Part shown: positions 17,268 to 25,729 of the stretch, piece after piece | How positions within the stretch are numbered: position 1 is the stretch's first letter | Layout: each line of letters begins with the position of its first letter | NCBI GenBank assembly: GCA_031315915.1 | Contig: JALDRK010000032.1 | Location: 1-44,142, forward strand | DNA: 44,142 nt | Origin: Nitrospirales bacterium | GTDB lineage: Bacteria > Nitrospirota > Nitrospiria > Nitrospirales > UBA8639 | Reading direction: 5' to 3' | Translations under genes and position numbers: made by a program | Notes under the pieces: model-generated | Databases searched by the model: none | Told to the model about the DNA's origin: nothing | Seen by the model: the letters and a program-made list of their open reading frames with translations, nothing else

Positions 17268-17780
17268 CTGTCTTCTGACTCAATTCAATTCGTCAGACTA
17301 CTACCTGTATAATCCTCTATTTTCGCAAACCAACCGATTTTGAGCTTTCAACTGAAAGATTCCATTTTTTAATTTCCCCCCTCCTCTCTTGAAGTGAAAG
17401 CATCTTAAATAATGACCCAAGAACTTCTCAACACCATTCGATTGGCGCCATTTTTCTCATAATTTCAATATCTTATTCCTACATCCGGAAAACGACAGAA
17501 TTATCTCTTGCCCCTTCCTCCTTATCAAACTATACAAATCATCATGGATAGACAGCTGGGAAAAACCATTGAAACCTACAGTTATCTCTATTAGGAAAGA
17601 TTTATTGAAAAACAGGCGCAGGAATTATCGACAGGAGGATAGATAAAACCTTCTTTTAACTTGTCTGTACAACGGAAGAGCCACATCCAGATGCTGAGCT
17701 CCTTTCCTAGAAGTAAAACCACCATAGGCCATCACCTGACACACGCAGGATCGTATAGTGGAATGGCAGGTTTCTATTCT
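17268..17780. other. AT-rich gene-poor region
   Basis: No gene seen on either strand. On the minus strand, TTGGTT-N16-TATACA near 17308-17335 is a weak sigma-70-like promoter for the 16761-17228 gene. The 3' side follows the 17781-18251 gene without a recognisable terminator. Confidence 0.4.
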
Positions 17781-18251
17781 CTACCAGGTAAACCGCAGAA
17801 ATCCTCCGTTATAATCCGGGGATATGTTTGAGGGGGGCAGAAGAAGAGGTTGGTTCTGCTGGGCATTCAATGATTTCGGCAATTGGTCCGGCGGAATAAC
17901 CGATTGGAGGGCTTCCAAACTATGCATTTCGACCCCAAATTCGATTCCAGGTAATTTGCCGGGAGATTTCAGTGGAATGCCAGAAACATTCGGTAATCGA
18001 ATTGGATTTTTTGAAAAATTATACGGGGAAAGCGGTTTGTCGAAAAATCGTTTTTCCCAATCCGGACTTTTTTGAAAATTCCAAGCACGGTTCCCGCTTG
18101 GGGAAGTTGGAGAAACCGGAGCTCCGGCAATCGACTCATCCTTCACAGTCAAACCAGCTTGGCCAGGTGAAGACCAAACTTCGCCTGTATGCGCGAACAT
18201 CCCTAACACAATTAATAAACAGGCAACTGTGGAAAAACGGTATCTCATCAT
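17781..18251 (-). CDS. Secreted protein of unknown function with GIEFGVEMHSLEALQ motif
   Basis: The 156-residue product has a clear signal peptide (about 1-27, ending HTGEVWSSPG). A low-complexity Pro/Ser region follows, then the motif GIEFGVEMHSLEALQ near residue 105 and a Pro/Gln/Leu-rich end. No known domain recognised. The start MMRYRF has no Shine-Dalgarno, but an extended -10 element (TGATATACT) sits six bases before the ATG, suggesting a leaderless message. A partial copy of its C-terminal half lies at 14025-14170, so this is a small local family. Confidence 0.7.
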   Translation of the reverse strand: MMRYRFSTVACLLIVLGMFAHTGEVWSSPGQAGLTVKDESIAGAPVSPTSPSGNRAWNFQKSPDWEKRFFDKPLSPYNFSKNPIRLPNVSGIPLKSPGKLPGIEFGVEMHSLEALQSVIPPDQLPKSLNAQQNQPLLLPPSNISPDYNGGFLRFTW

Positions 18252-18257
18252 GAATTT

Positions 18258-18263
18258 AGTATA
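18258..18263 (-). promoter_or_regulatory. Extended -10 of a probable leaderless promoter
   Basis: TGATATACT (extended -10, TG-N-TATACT on the minus strand) ends six bases before the ATG at 18251. Transcription would therefore begin at or next to the start codon. Confidence 0.4.
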
Positions 18264-18410
18264 TCACGCGATTTTTCCTTTTCTGCCCATTTTGCCATAT
18301 ATCGGAATCTTTGCAGCCAAAACACCGACTGAGCTTCACTAGAAGGTATTAAAGGGAATAGATCAATAGGTAGAGGCAAGAACTCACCCAAACAAGAACA
18401 ATTGAGATGG

Positions 18411-18434
18411 ATTACTTAGGTTATACCAAGTAAT
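18411..18434 (-). terminator. Inverted repeat downstream of second UspA gene
   Basis: On the minus strand ATTACTTGGT-ATA-ACC-T-AAGTAAT forms a stem of about ten pairs with one bulge, starting 14 bases after the UspA stop. There is no U-run, so intrinsic termination is uncertain. Confidence 0.35.
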
Positions 18435-18447
18435 TTGTTGAAGAGGG

Positions 18448-19386
18448 TCACTTCTTGTTTGTGCTCCGGATGATCGCCACCGAACATCCGGCATTATGTA
18501 CGACCTTGCTGGATACACTACCCAGAAACATCCGCTTGACCCCAGTCGATCCTTGAGAGCCCATCACAATGAGATCGGCCTTCATATACCGAGCGGCCTT
18601 CAGAATATCGTCGGCAGCATTGCCAAACACCAACCGTTCCTGAATCTGAATGTCTGAAGACGCTAAGGCCTTTCGCGTATCCTGAAGAATCTTGGCTCCT
18701 TCTCGTCCCCGAGCCTCAAGAAGCTCTTCGGCCAATTTCGCAAACTCTCTTTCATTGTTCCTACCGCTCGTCAAAGCCCGTTCGGTTTCGTAGACTTGCT
18801 TTTTGATCACATGGACAATCGTGATTTGCGAGGAGTCCGGCAAACCCATGGTATTAATAAAGTGGGCTGCCGCCCGTGAATCGGAAGATCCATCCGTGGC
18901 CAGCAGAACATTTATCCCTCGATCATTGAGTCTCTTGTGAGGCCGATTACGCGCGATCAACACCGAGCAGGGCGCTTCCTGTAACACCCATTGACTCACA
19001 CTGCCAAGGAAAAACCCAGCGGATTGCGAATAGCTCCGTGTTCCAAGGGCGACAAGATCAATGCGCTTTGCATGAACGATTTTTAAAATCTCCTCTCCGG
19101 GAAATCCATTTTTTACCATAGGATGAAACACCACATCCTGCCGATGTAACGTTTTTTCAACCTTACTCAGAAATTGACGGGCCTGGTCACGGACTTCTTT
19201 CTGAACCTCTTGGACCTGCTGAGAGATTTTCAAAATCCGTTCCTTCGCCAGACCCGTGATTTTTGGGGGGATGGGGTGCACATGGAGCAGAATCAAATCC
19301 GAGCCAGGAGGAAGCATGAGCTTGGTCAACAGCCGGATGGCTCCTACGGATATTCGGGTTTGCTCTACGGCCAGCAACACGTTCAT
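18448..19386 (-). CDS. Tandem universal stress protein (UspA family)
   Basis: The 312-residue protein has two UspA domains. The second has the full ATP motif (GSQGSTGVKRMFLGS); the first has GTRSYSQSAGFFLGS, where the second Gly of G-x2-G is Ser. It is a paralogue of 4717-5673, sharing the domain arrangement and phrases such as LTLVHVIRKQ versus ITIVHVIKKQ. AAAGGAG lies seven bases before the ATG. It probably helps the cell cope with energy or redox stress. It follows the PH-domain gene on the same strand after 137 bases. Confidence 0.92.
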   Translation of the reverse strand: MNVLLAVEQTRISVGAIRLLTKLMLPPGSDLILLHVHPIPPKITGLAKERILKISQQVQEVQKEVRDQARQFLSKVEKTLHRQDVVFHPMVKNGFPGEEILKIVHAKRIDLVALGTRSYSQSAGFFLGSVSQWVLQEAPCSVLIARNRPHKRLNDRGINVLLATDGSSDSRAAAHFINTMGLPDSSQITIVHVIKKQVYETERALTSGRNNEREFAKLAEELLEARGREGAKILQDTRKALASSDIQIQERLVFGNAADDILKAARYMKADLIVMGSQGSTGVKRMFLGSVSSKVVHNAGCSVAIIRSTNKK

Positions 19387-19523
19387 GCTTTTACTCCTTT
19401 CGATTGACTTGCATCGGATTCATTCCAAAACCTCGACTATTTCGCTTCGCTCCCAAACTCTGCTTCATTGAATAACTCTGACTCATTGTATTGAGGAATG
19501 ATGATTATACGCCGCAGCACCAA

Positions 19524-19994
19524 TCACGATTCATTGACCACATCTGGAGATACAGGCAAAAGAGCCTGAAGTTTTGTCATGGGCACATCCGGGTTTGCCA
19601 CTCCTCGAAACCGCAGACTTCGATCCGTGCCTTGTTCTTTCACCACCACCGTTCCTATTCCCAGAAAGCCAGCAACCGGCCCTTGGTCCAGTTCCACTTT
19701 CTTGATTGTGCGAATCTCCATACTTTCCAATTCTTTGCCCGAGTACCCATTTTTCAACAACACGCGCTGAGTGGTCACGATATATTTGGCCCAATAACGA
19801 AGAGCGATCACCAATCCCAATAAAATGGCAACACCCCCCATCCACAACTTCCACCCTTCCACGTTCAATCTTAGAAGAAGGAGTCCTCTCATGCCCGTCC
19901 ATAGGGCAAACACATAGAGCCAACTAAATTGGCTCCAGGAAGGATAGTTTTGCCAAATGATCCGCTCCGGAATTTTCTCTATTTCCTCAGCCAC
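19524..19994 (-). CDS. PH-like (bacterial PH, DUF304-type) membrane protein
   Basis: The 156-residue protein has two hydrophobic segments (about 23-41 and 48-66), followed by a YdbS/DUF304-type bacterial PH domain: YIVTTQRVLLKNGYSGKELE, then ELDQGPVAGFLGIGTVVVKE. These domains are found on membrane-anchored proteins and are thought to take part in membrane or stress functions. The start is GTG with GGAAGG upstream. A frame-shifted shadow on the same strand (19531-19923) lacks these features. Confidence 0.82.
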   Translation of the reverse strand: MAEEIEKIPERIIWQNYPSWSQFSWLYVFALWTGMRGLLLLRLNVEGWKLWMGGVAILLGLVIALRYWAKYIVTTQRVLLKNGYSGKELESMEIRTIKKVELDQGPVAGFLGIGTVVVKEQGTDRSLRFRGVANPDVPMTKLQALLPVSPDVVNES

Positions 19995-20134
19995 CGTCCA
20001 CCCTTCCCAATCAATACATCTGGCTTCCCTCGAAAAGCGAGAATGATGCCATAACCCCTGTTATGCCCATTTTTTATGCCAAATTTCATGCTCATCTCAA
20101 TAAAAGAACGCATCAGAGAGCATTCCCAATGCGC

Positions 20135-20140
20135 TATAAT
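20135..20140 (+). promoter_or_regulatory. Consensus -10 (TATAAT) beside a small palindrome
   Basis: TATAAT on the plus strand is preceded by GCATT-CCC-AATGC (20120-20132). The -35 match is poor. It could drive the small frame at 20173-20313. Confidence 0.3.
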
Positions 20141-20172
20141 TCCACATTGACTGTTTGAAAAGTTGGCGAACT

Positions 20173-20313
20173 ATGCCACAGTGTCTCGGTGAAGGAAAAT
20201 GCAGGAAATTATCAGAATGCTCTTACAAGTCTGAGGTTGAGGAAAATCCTCAAGAGGATTACGGCAAGAAACAGAGCAAAGATACCAAAGAACTCTCGTC
20301 AAGAAAATCGTAA
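20173..20313 (+). CDS. Possible 46-residue Cys/Lys-rich small protein
   Basis: The frame encodes MPQCLGEGKCRKLSECSYKS and then a highly charged Glu/Lys tail. Three cysteines (C4, C9, C15 by count from Met) could bind metal. There is a TATAAT 33 bases upstream but no Shine-Dalgarno. It lies in the 364-base gap between two minus-strand genes; nothing else is seen there. No family recognised. Confidence 0.3.
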   Translation: MPQCLGEGKCRKLSECSYKSEVEENPQEDYGKKQSKDTKELSSRKS

Positions 20314-20358
20314 AACTATCCCTTGGGAGTTAACAGGATGATGCAGACAAAGATTGAA

Positions 20359-21342
20359 TCACACGACACCGGCATTCACATTATTTTTAGAAAGCTGGAG
20401 AATCGGCTTCACATGCGCATAGGGGAAAGTCGGCTGCTTGCCTACGGCCTGCAAGGTTTCGACGATCCGTTCGGGTCGTCCCCAATCACTCCACATAACC
20501 TGCTCCAATTCCATAATCCCTAGTCGATCCGTCAGACGTTCCAGAACTTCAGAAGAAAAATTACGACTTGGCATCTCCTGATAAATGGCCTGCAAAGTGG
20601 AGCCTTCCGCCGGAGTGCCCACGGCTTTTCCCAATCGGTCAAATGCTGTCATGATTTCCGGAAAACACGTCCAACCCATATTCCAGAGGGTGTCAACCTT
20701 GCCAACCATGACAAACGTATTCCATAAGGCACCTCGACGGAGTAACTCCTGACTTTGACGGCAATCAGGTTTCTCCTGGAAGCCCCGTATGGCCCGAATA
20801 GGTGAACCGCCACTCCAACCTAACGTGGCGCCCGGCACGACCCAGCCATACTCGGGTTCGGCATAGGTCGGACGGACCCCCATCAGAAGCACTCGATCGG
20901 ATAAAAATTCGATAGCCCGTACGGCTCGACTCACTGTTGCCACAAATCGTTCCTTCGGGAAGATAAAATGATCCGCAGGAAAAATAGCCACCACCGCTTG
21001 AGGATCTCGGACTTTGACATAGGTAAGCGGCAGCAGAATGCCTGGACCGGTATCGCAATTTCTGGGTTGAAACAGAATGGTTCCTTCGTTTTGCCCTCCA
21101 AAGTTCCCGTTGCCACCAACCTGATGATTGGAGGCCACCACGGTGATCTTGCGGTTCGGATGGCTTAATTGATTGGCGCGGTCCCAGGTATGTTGCAACA
21201 TGGATCGCGTCCCGACAAACGTGCAGTATTGCTTCGGGAGAGGATATCCTAACCACTGCTGGATAAAGGGCCGGGTTCGTTCCCCGTCACCACCCGCTAA
21301 GATGATCGACCACAATGATGATGAGGGTATTCGTCCTTTCAT
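20359..21342 (-). CDS. Mannose-1-phosphate guanylyltransferase-like sugar nucleotidyltransferase
   Basis: The 327-residue protein begins with the nucleotide-binding signature LAGGDGERTRPF, followed by LPKQYCTFVGTRSMLQHTWDR. The metal-binding IFPADHF (about 120-126) and GFQEKPD (about 186-192) match the GDP-mannose pyrophosphorylase group. It would make GDP-mannose, or a related NDP-sugar, for surface polysaccharide. It is shorter than typical fused ManC enzymes and lacks the isomerase domain. AAGGAGG directly before the ATG fixes the start. It is followed by no other polysaccharide gene, so its pathway is unclear. Confidence 0.88.
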   Translation of the reverse strand: MKGRIPSSSLWSIILAGGDGERTRPFIQQWLGYPLPKQYCTFVGTRSMLQHTWDRANQLSHPNRKITVVASNHQVGGNGNFGGQNEGTILFQPRNCDTGPGILLPLTYVKVRDPQAVVAIFPADHFIFPKERFVATVSRAVRAIEFLSDRVLLMGVRPTYAEPEYGWVVPGATLGWSGGSPIRAIRGFQEKPDCRQSQELLRRGALWNTFVMVGKVDTLWNMGWTCFPEIMTAFDRLGKAVGTPAEGSTLQAIYQEMPSRNFSSEVLERLTDRLGIMELEQVMWSDWGRPERIVETLQAVGKQPTFPYAHVKPILQLSKNNVNAGVV

Positions 21343-21699
21343 AGGACCTCCTTACAAACAGCGATAAAATAGTTCGGCTCTATTGAATGGAACATTTCTC
21401 TTCAGACTCCCGACTGTTCCTTGCACAAGTTGTTATAGCAATTGAGAGGCCAAACCCTCAGGCATCCTCACGCTTGTTTTTCAACAATTTTTTCATCTGA
21501 TCCACAATCATGAGAGTGCAAAACTAAACAGTCGAGAGTGCGAAACCGAACAATCTGCAGGGATGAGCCTTCAGATTTTGAGGCAAACAACACCGGAAGA
21601 GGTTTTCTTTTTTCCTCCGTGAGGGTTCGGGCATTCCCAAAGGGCAAATCGATTGTGGAGTTTTATTGAACGAAACGAGCGAGAGACTGGCGAAGTGAA
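21343..21699. other. Gap between hydrolase and nucleotidyltransferase genes
   Basis: No supported gene. A 68-codon minus frame overlapping the hydrolase end (21524-21730) has no ribosome binding site and no similarity I recognise. The stretch 21520-21690 is compositionally unremarkable and may be decayed sequence. Confidence 0.4.
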
Positions 21700-22716
21700 T
21701 TATTGCACAGGCAAGACGTAAAAAAGACAATCGCTTTGGGCGATATCCTGGCGCGTCGTCGCCATCATGATTCGACTCGGTTTGACCAGGCGTAAGGTCT
21801 GTTCGTGAATAGAAAAAATTTCCCGGCTGCGGTCACATCCCTGGGCATCTTTTGTGTATAACACATCTAGGCCTTTTGGCCCTACCCACCCGAGAGAATC
21901 CTGAAACGTTAAAATGCCGAAGTTAAACAAATCCACATCCAAAGGAAGACACAAATCTGTTCCAGCCCGGCGTTCCGTCCCATAGACGATGGTTGAACCT
22001 GGACGGATCTCAACTCGTAGGGGATGATGCACGACGGTCACCCCAGGGGTAGCATGTTGTAACGATTCGGCCGACGCATACCGGGCAAACCCCTGATAGG
22101 CCACTTCATGGGATAAGTGATTATTGGCCCCACCACATTCAATGGTTACCGTTGGCCAGTCGTGTTCAGTGGCTTCCATCAAGGCTCCCAATTGCAGGTC
22201 GGTCACAACCAAATGATCGGAAAACAGGGAGGTCAGAAATTCTTGTTGCCGACCTCCTCTGGTCGTCACCCCATAAGCCGGACTTCTCCCGGAAGTATTG
22301 TGAACATCAATAAGGGCCTCGGGCTTGACCGATCGAAATTCCAGCAGGAGCGATTCTGCAATCGCCCCATCCGGCCCTTCAAAGGGTGGACGAAAACATC
22401 GGTTCAAGTCCCGCCATCCCGGCACGCTACGGGTCGAAAAAAAAGGTTCAGTCAATATCGCGTGGACGACCCCGATAAAACACAGCAAATTGACTGCCGG
22501 CTCGTGTCCTTCTTTGATCCACCGATGGAGGGCACGCACACCGGAAGATTCGTTCCCATGCAATAAGGTTGAAAACGCTCGAGTCCGAGAAGAATCTTTT
22601 CCTGGAAACCACAGAAGACTGGGTCGACCCAACTTCTGAAGAAAGTCTTCCACGGTTTCTCCGACCTCATCAGGCTTGGGGCCTTCCCACGTCGGAAGTC
22701 TATGAGCGTCTTTCAT
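21700..22716 (-). CDS. AstE/AspA-type zinc hydrolase (M14-like)
   Basis: The protein of about 338 residues carries the succinylglutamate desuccinylase/aspartoacylase zinc motif HGNESSG (His and Glu ligands), the downstream DVHNTSGRSPAYG (third ligand His), and the late TIECGG. Members hydrolyse N-acyl or amide bonds of amino acids. ATG 22716 is chosen because it overlaps the stop of the GCS2-type ligase gene by four bases (ATGA), giving translational coupling; a longer frame to 22839 reads back into that gene. The pairing suggests the two enzymes act on the same gamma-glutamyl or amide compound, which is inference. Confidence 0.85.
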   Translation of the reverse strand: MKDAHRLPTWEGPKPDEVGETVEDFLQKLGRPSLLWFPGKDSSRTRAFSTLLHGNESSGVRALHRWIKEGHEPAVNLLCFIGVVHAILTEPFFSTRSVPGWRDLNRCFRPPFEGPDGAIAESLLLEFRSVKPEALIDVHNTSGRSPAYGVTTRGGRQQEFLTSLFSDHLVVTDLQLGALMEATEHDWPTVTIECGGANNHLSHEVAYQGFARYASAESLQHATPGVTVVHHPLRVEIRPGSTIVYGTERRAGTDLCLPLDVDLFNFGILTFQDSLGWVGPKGLDVLYTKDAQGCDRSREIFSIHEQTLRLVKPSRIMMATTRQDIAQSDCLFYVLPVQ

Positions 22717-24203
22717 GGCATTTCCCGGCTCCACTCGGATACAGGGACCCCCGTCTGAGAGTTTGCGAGGTATTTTTCCAGCATACCAGAAAGGGCAGCA
22801 GACCGATCCATCGTTTTTTCCAACCGATCCAACATCCATAACTGCCAGCGGGCTCCTGTTATTTTGGTCTGAATTCGCCGACGAATCACATGAAGTAACC
22901 TGTCAATTTCCTGTTGATTCACCCCGGCCTCACCCAACCCCTCTTGGGCAATCGGCAACAACTCTTCGGCCAGGGCGCACACGGTAACTTCTTTGGGACC
23001 ACCCACGGCCAACGTGGGCCACAGCAACGTAGCATCCACCCCAAACTGCGCCGCCTGGTAGAAATTCCGATGGGCATAGTCGAAGGGAAACAGAGGCAAC
23101 AGGGTTTCTATTCGCCGGCTGAGTCCCAAAATTAATCCAATGAGAAACGCGGCGCTGGCAACCATATCAATCGGGGTAGGACCGGAAGGCAAAGCGCGCA
23201 ATTCGATACGAATATGCCCGTTGTCATGGGAGTCATAAATCGCTCGGTTCCATCGCCATACGGTCCCCTGGTGCAATCGCAACTCTTCCAATTTCGGCAA
23301 ATGCCCTTTGGCCAAACGGTCCAAGGGATCTTCCTTCCCCAACACCGGGAGCAGCGGAGGGAACAACCCCACCGCCTCAGCAAATAATTCAAACGCCCCT
23401 TTGCGGACCCAACCAAAACCATATGACACTCTGGAAGGGGGATGCCAATCATGCTCATCGAACTTTCGGCTATCAATGGCCTGCTTAAAGAGAGCCACGC
23501 GAGTTTCATCCCAGAGACGTTGACCCAGAAACGTCGGGGAGTTGGCGCTCAGGGCCAACACCAATGGTGTAGCCAATTGGGCCGCGTTATAAATATTTGC
23601 AAAGGTATTCGGATCGACACGTAGATGAATCTGGAAGGAAGTCGCGGCACCCTCAAGTGTGACATCCTGGCAAGTCACGCTCAAAGGCTCGGCACCATCG
23701 ATCTGAATGACAAACGGACCTTTTTTCAGACGCCGCAACCCCGCTGATAAGGCCCGGTACCGTGGCAGATCGGACATCACTGATGAATCCAGCTCATTGA
23801 GTCGTAAAGTCGGAAGGATCCCGATCGGAACAATTCGTCCCCCAAGACTGTTGGCACTGTGCTCTAACACAGCCAAGGCTTTTTCCAATTGTCCTTCCAA
23901 ATGGGAAAAAGGCCGGCCCGTCAGCGCCACCGGCGTTAAGTTATATTCCAAATTAAACCGATCGAGTTCCAACTGAAGGTGTTCGCTCAGGCACTGATTC
24001 AACACTGCTCGATTGATAGGGAGCGCCTGCCCTTTGCCATCGATAATGGACAATTCCATTTCGGCTCCGAGGCTTTGAGTGCCATTCCCAAAGCCCGGGC
24101 GTTGGAGTAATTCGTCCAAGGCTGCCAGACTACTGGTCAAACGTTCCCCAAATTGACGGTAATGTTCCTCATCAAAATTTTCGCGAGTGATCGGAAGCCC
24201 CAT
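22713..24203 (-). CDS. GCS2-family glutamate-cysteine ligase-like carboxylate-amine ligase
   Basis: The protein of about 496 residues shows GCS2-family features: GAEMELSIID near the N-terminus, EGQLEKALAVLE, the central YDSHDNGHIRIELRALPSG, and FQIHLRVD. Family members activate a carboxylate with ATP to form an amide (gamma-glutamylcysteine or other). Start ATG 24203 (MGLPITRENF) is preferred; a TTG at 24239 would add 12 residues but lacks a ribosome binding site. It is translationally coupled to the zinc hydrolase downstream. No glutathione synthetase gene is nearby, so the product need not be glutathione. Confidence 0.85.
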   Translation of the reverse strand: MGLPITRENFDEEHYRQFGERLTSSLAALDELLQRPGFGNGTQSLGAEMELSIIDGKGQALPINRAVLNQCLSEHLQLELDRFNLEYNLTPVALTGRPFSHLEGQLEKALAVLEHSANSLGGRIVPIGILPTLRLNELDSSVMSDLPRYRALSAGLRRLKKGPFVIQIDGAEPLSVTCQDVTLEGAATSFQIHLRVDPNTFANIYNAAQLATPLVLALSANSPTFLGQRLWDETRVALFKQAIDSRKFDEHDWHPPSRVSYGFGWVRKGAFELFAEAVGLFPPLLPVLGKEDPLDRLAKGHLPKLEELRLHQGTVWRWNRAIYDSHDNGHIRIELRALPSGPTPIDMVASAAFLIGLILGLSRRIETLLPLFPFDYAHRNFYQAAQFGVDATLLWPTLAVGGPKEVTVCALAEELLPIAQEGLGEAGVNQQEIDRLLHVIRRRIQTKITGARWQLWMLDRLEKTMDRSAALSGMLEKYLANSQTGVPVSEWSREMP

Positions 24204-24239
24204 GAATAACTGATGCTCCGTTCTTTCCAACCTTCTCAA

Positions 24240-24745
24240 TTCATTGCCATGAGTTGATTGCTTTTAATATTTTTCTGACTCCTAAAATGTCACAAGAGTC
24301 TCGAATGTTCAAGGTCGCCAGATTTCTCCTTGTCCCGAATAAGCCGAGCTAGCCGGATCTTTATTCCTTGATGTCCTCTGCCCAAGGAATTAGACAATCC
24401 GAACCGGAATTCAAATTTTCCGATAATCTTTCTACCCCGTTCTATTTGTCCAATATCTTGGACACCTACAATTTTCCATAAAATTACAATAGGATATGCA
24501 TAGTATTGCTTGACAGGCTTGATGGACCATTCTGTTGTCTCTACGACCTTCCTCTATATGTTGCGAGAATTTGGTTAATTTCTAAAAGGATATCTGATGC
24601 GTGATACCAAGCCAGAGCTTGTGATTCTGTCCAGGCGTGGACTAGAATTAGATCTGCCTGATTTCGTAGGATGATTCATTCATGAAGTTTTTCATGCATC
24701 GCTTTCTCGATTACTGATTACTTGTCTTACCAAAGGATGAAATCA
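24240..24745. other. Divergent intergenic region with palindrome
   Basis: No gene seen. This region separates the minus-strand GCS2 gene and the plus-strand cupredoxin-like gene. It contains the perfect palindrome at 24447-24464 and a TTGACA at 24513-24518 with only a weak -10 partner. No sigma-54 -24/-12 pair was found on either strand. Confidence 0.5.
24447..24464. promoter_or_regulatory. Perfect palindrome, probable regulator binding site
   Basis: TGTCCAA-TATC-TTGGACA is an exact 7-4-7 inverted repeat about 280 bases upstream of the cupredoxin-like gene. It matches the site at 2436-2453 at 13 of 14 arm positions and shares the following CC. Confidence 0.55.
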
Positions 24746-25729
24746 ATGAAACACGCATCATGGACATTGAGCGTCGGCTTTCTTCTCACACTATCCTCAT
24801 ATGGTTTTGCCTATGAATCCATAACGGTTACCAATGGGGGCGCCATCAGTGGAAAAGTGAAACTTGATGGGCAAGAACCGCCTCCACTGGCCTATAATTT
24901 GACCTTGAATAATGACACCGAGTTTTGTGGGCGGATTTCCACCGGTACGGGGTGGCGAATCGTAGATGAATTTCAAGTCGGTCCGGACAGCGGGTTGGCG
25001 AATACGGTAGTGTTTCTCGAGGGGGTGTATCAAGGCAAACCCTTCCCGGAAACTCCCCCCGCGACCATCACCACCCAAGACTGCATGTTTACCCCTGCGC
25101 TGACCGTAGTCCGTGACCAACAGCTTATTAATATCATCAACATGGATCCGATCGTCCATGATGTCCAGGTGTATGAAACGGCATCGTTCGGACCCAAGAT
25201 CATGTTTCACCGGCCTCTACGCTTAAATCCCTTTCATCCGAAACACTTACTGAAAGACCATGTGCACGAACCAGGGGAACCCATGGTTGATACTCTCCAG
25301 TTCACCCACGGACGTCGCCTGCTCTTCCTGGAATGCGGGTTTCATGCTTATATGCAGACTTGGGGAGTGGCGGTGAACAACCCCTATTATGCAGTCACCG
25401 ACAACGAAGGTAATTTTTCGATCACGGATATCCCGGAGGGAGTCTATCAGCTCATAGCCTGGCATGCAGGCATGGCGGGCTATTTGGATATGAAAGTCGT
25501 CGTATTGGCCGGAGAAAATTTGAAAACGCAATTCGTGTTTCAGAACCCCAGAGACAAGCGATGGTCACACACCACCATGAGACGAAATTTTCGTTATAGT
25601 CCGGAAGCTCTTGGACGAGAAGGAGCCGTCATCGACATCCGGGTCACCCACCAACAACAAGCGGATGGTGATGGGTATAAACCCATACCGAATCTGGAGT
25701 ACCACTTGGAACACCACCCTGAACACTAA
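24746..25729 (+). CDS. Secreted cupredoxin-like protein with carboxypeptidase-regulatory-like domain
   Basis: The 327-residue protein has a signal peptide (about 1-23). Its middle resembles a plastocyanin-type fold: INMDPIVHDVQVYE supplies a first His (His138), and LFLECGFHAYMQTWGVAV supplies Cys197, His200 and Met203, i.e. the H...C-x2-H-x2-M set of a type 1 copper site. The next part (YYAVTDNEGNFSITDIPEG, then YQLIAWH) is a carboxypeptidase-regulatory-like beta-sandwich. A role in periplasmic electron transfer or copper handling is inferred. ATG 24746 is chosen for AAAGGA eight bases upstream. The gene ends by overlapping the convergent ftsH by four bases. Its upstream palindrome matches one near the multicopper oxidase. 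Confidence 0.75.
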   Translation: MKHASWTLSVGFLLTLSSYGFAYESITVTNGGAISGKVKLDGQEPPPLAYNLTLNNDTEFCGRISTGTGWRIVDEFQVGPDSGLANTVVFLEGVYQGKPFPETPPATITTQDCMFTPALTVVRDQQLINIINMDPIVHDVQVYETASFGPKIMFHRPLRLNPFHPKHLLKDHVHEPGEPMVDTLQFTHGRRLLFLECGFHAYMQTWGVAVNNPYYAVTDNEGNFSITDIPEGVYQLIAWHAGMAGYLDMKVVVLAGENLKTQFVFQNPRDKRWSHTTMRRNFRYSPEALGREGAVIDIRVTHQQQADGDGYKPIPNLEYHLEHHPEH

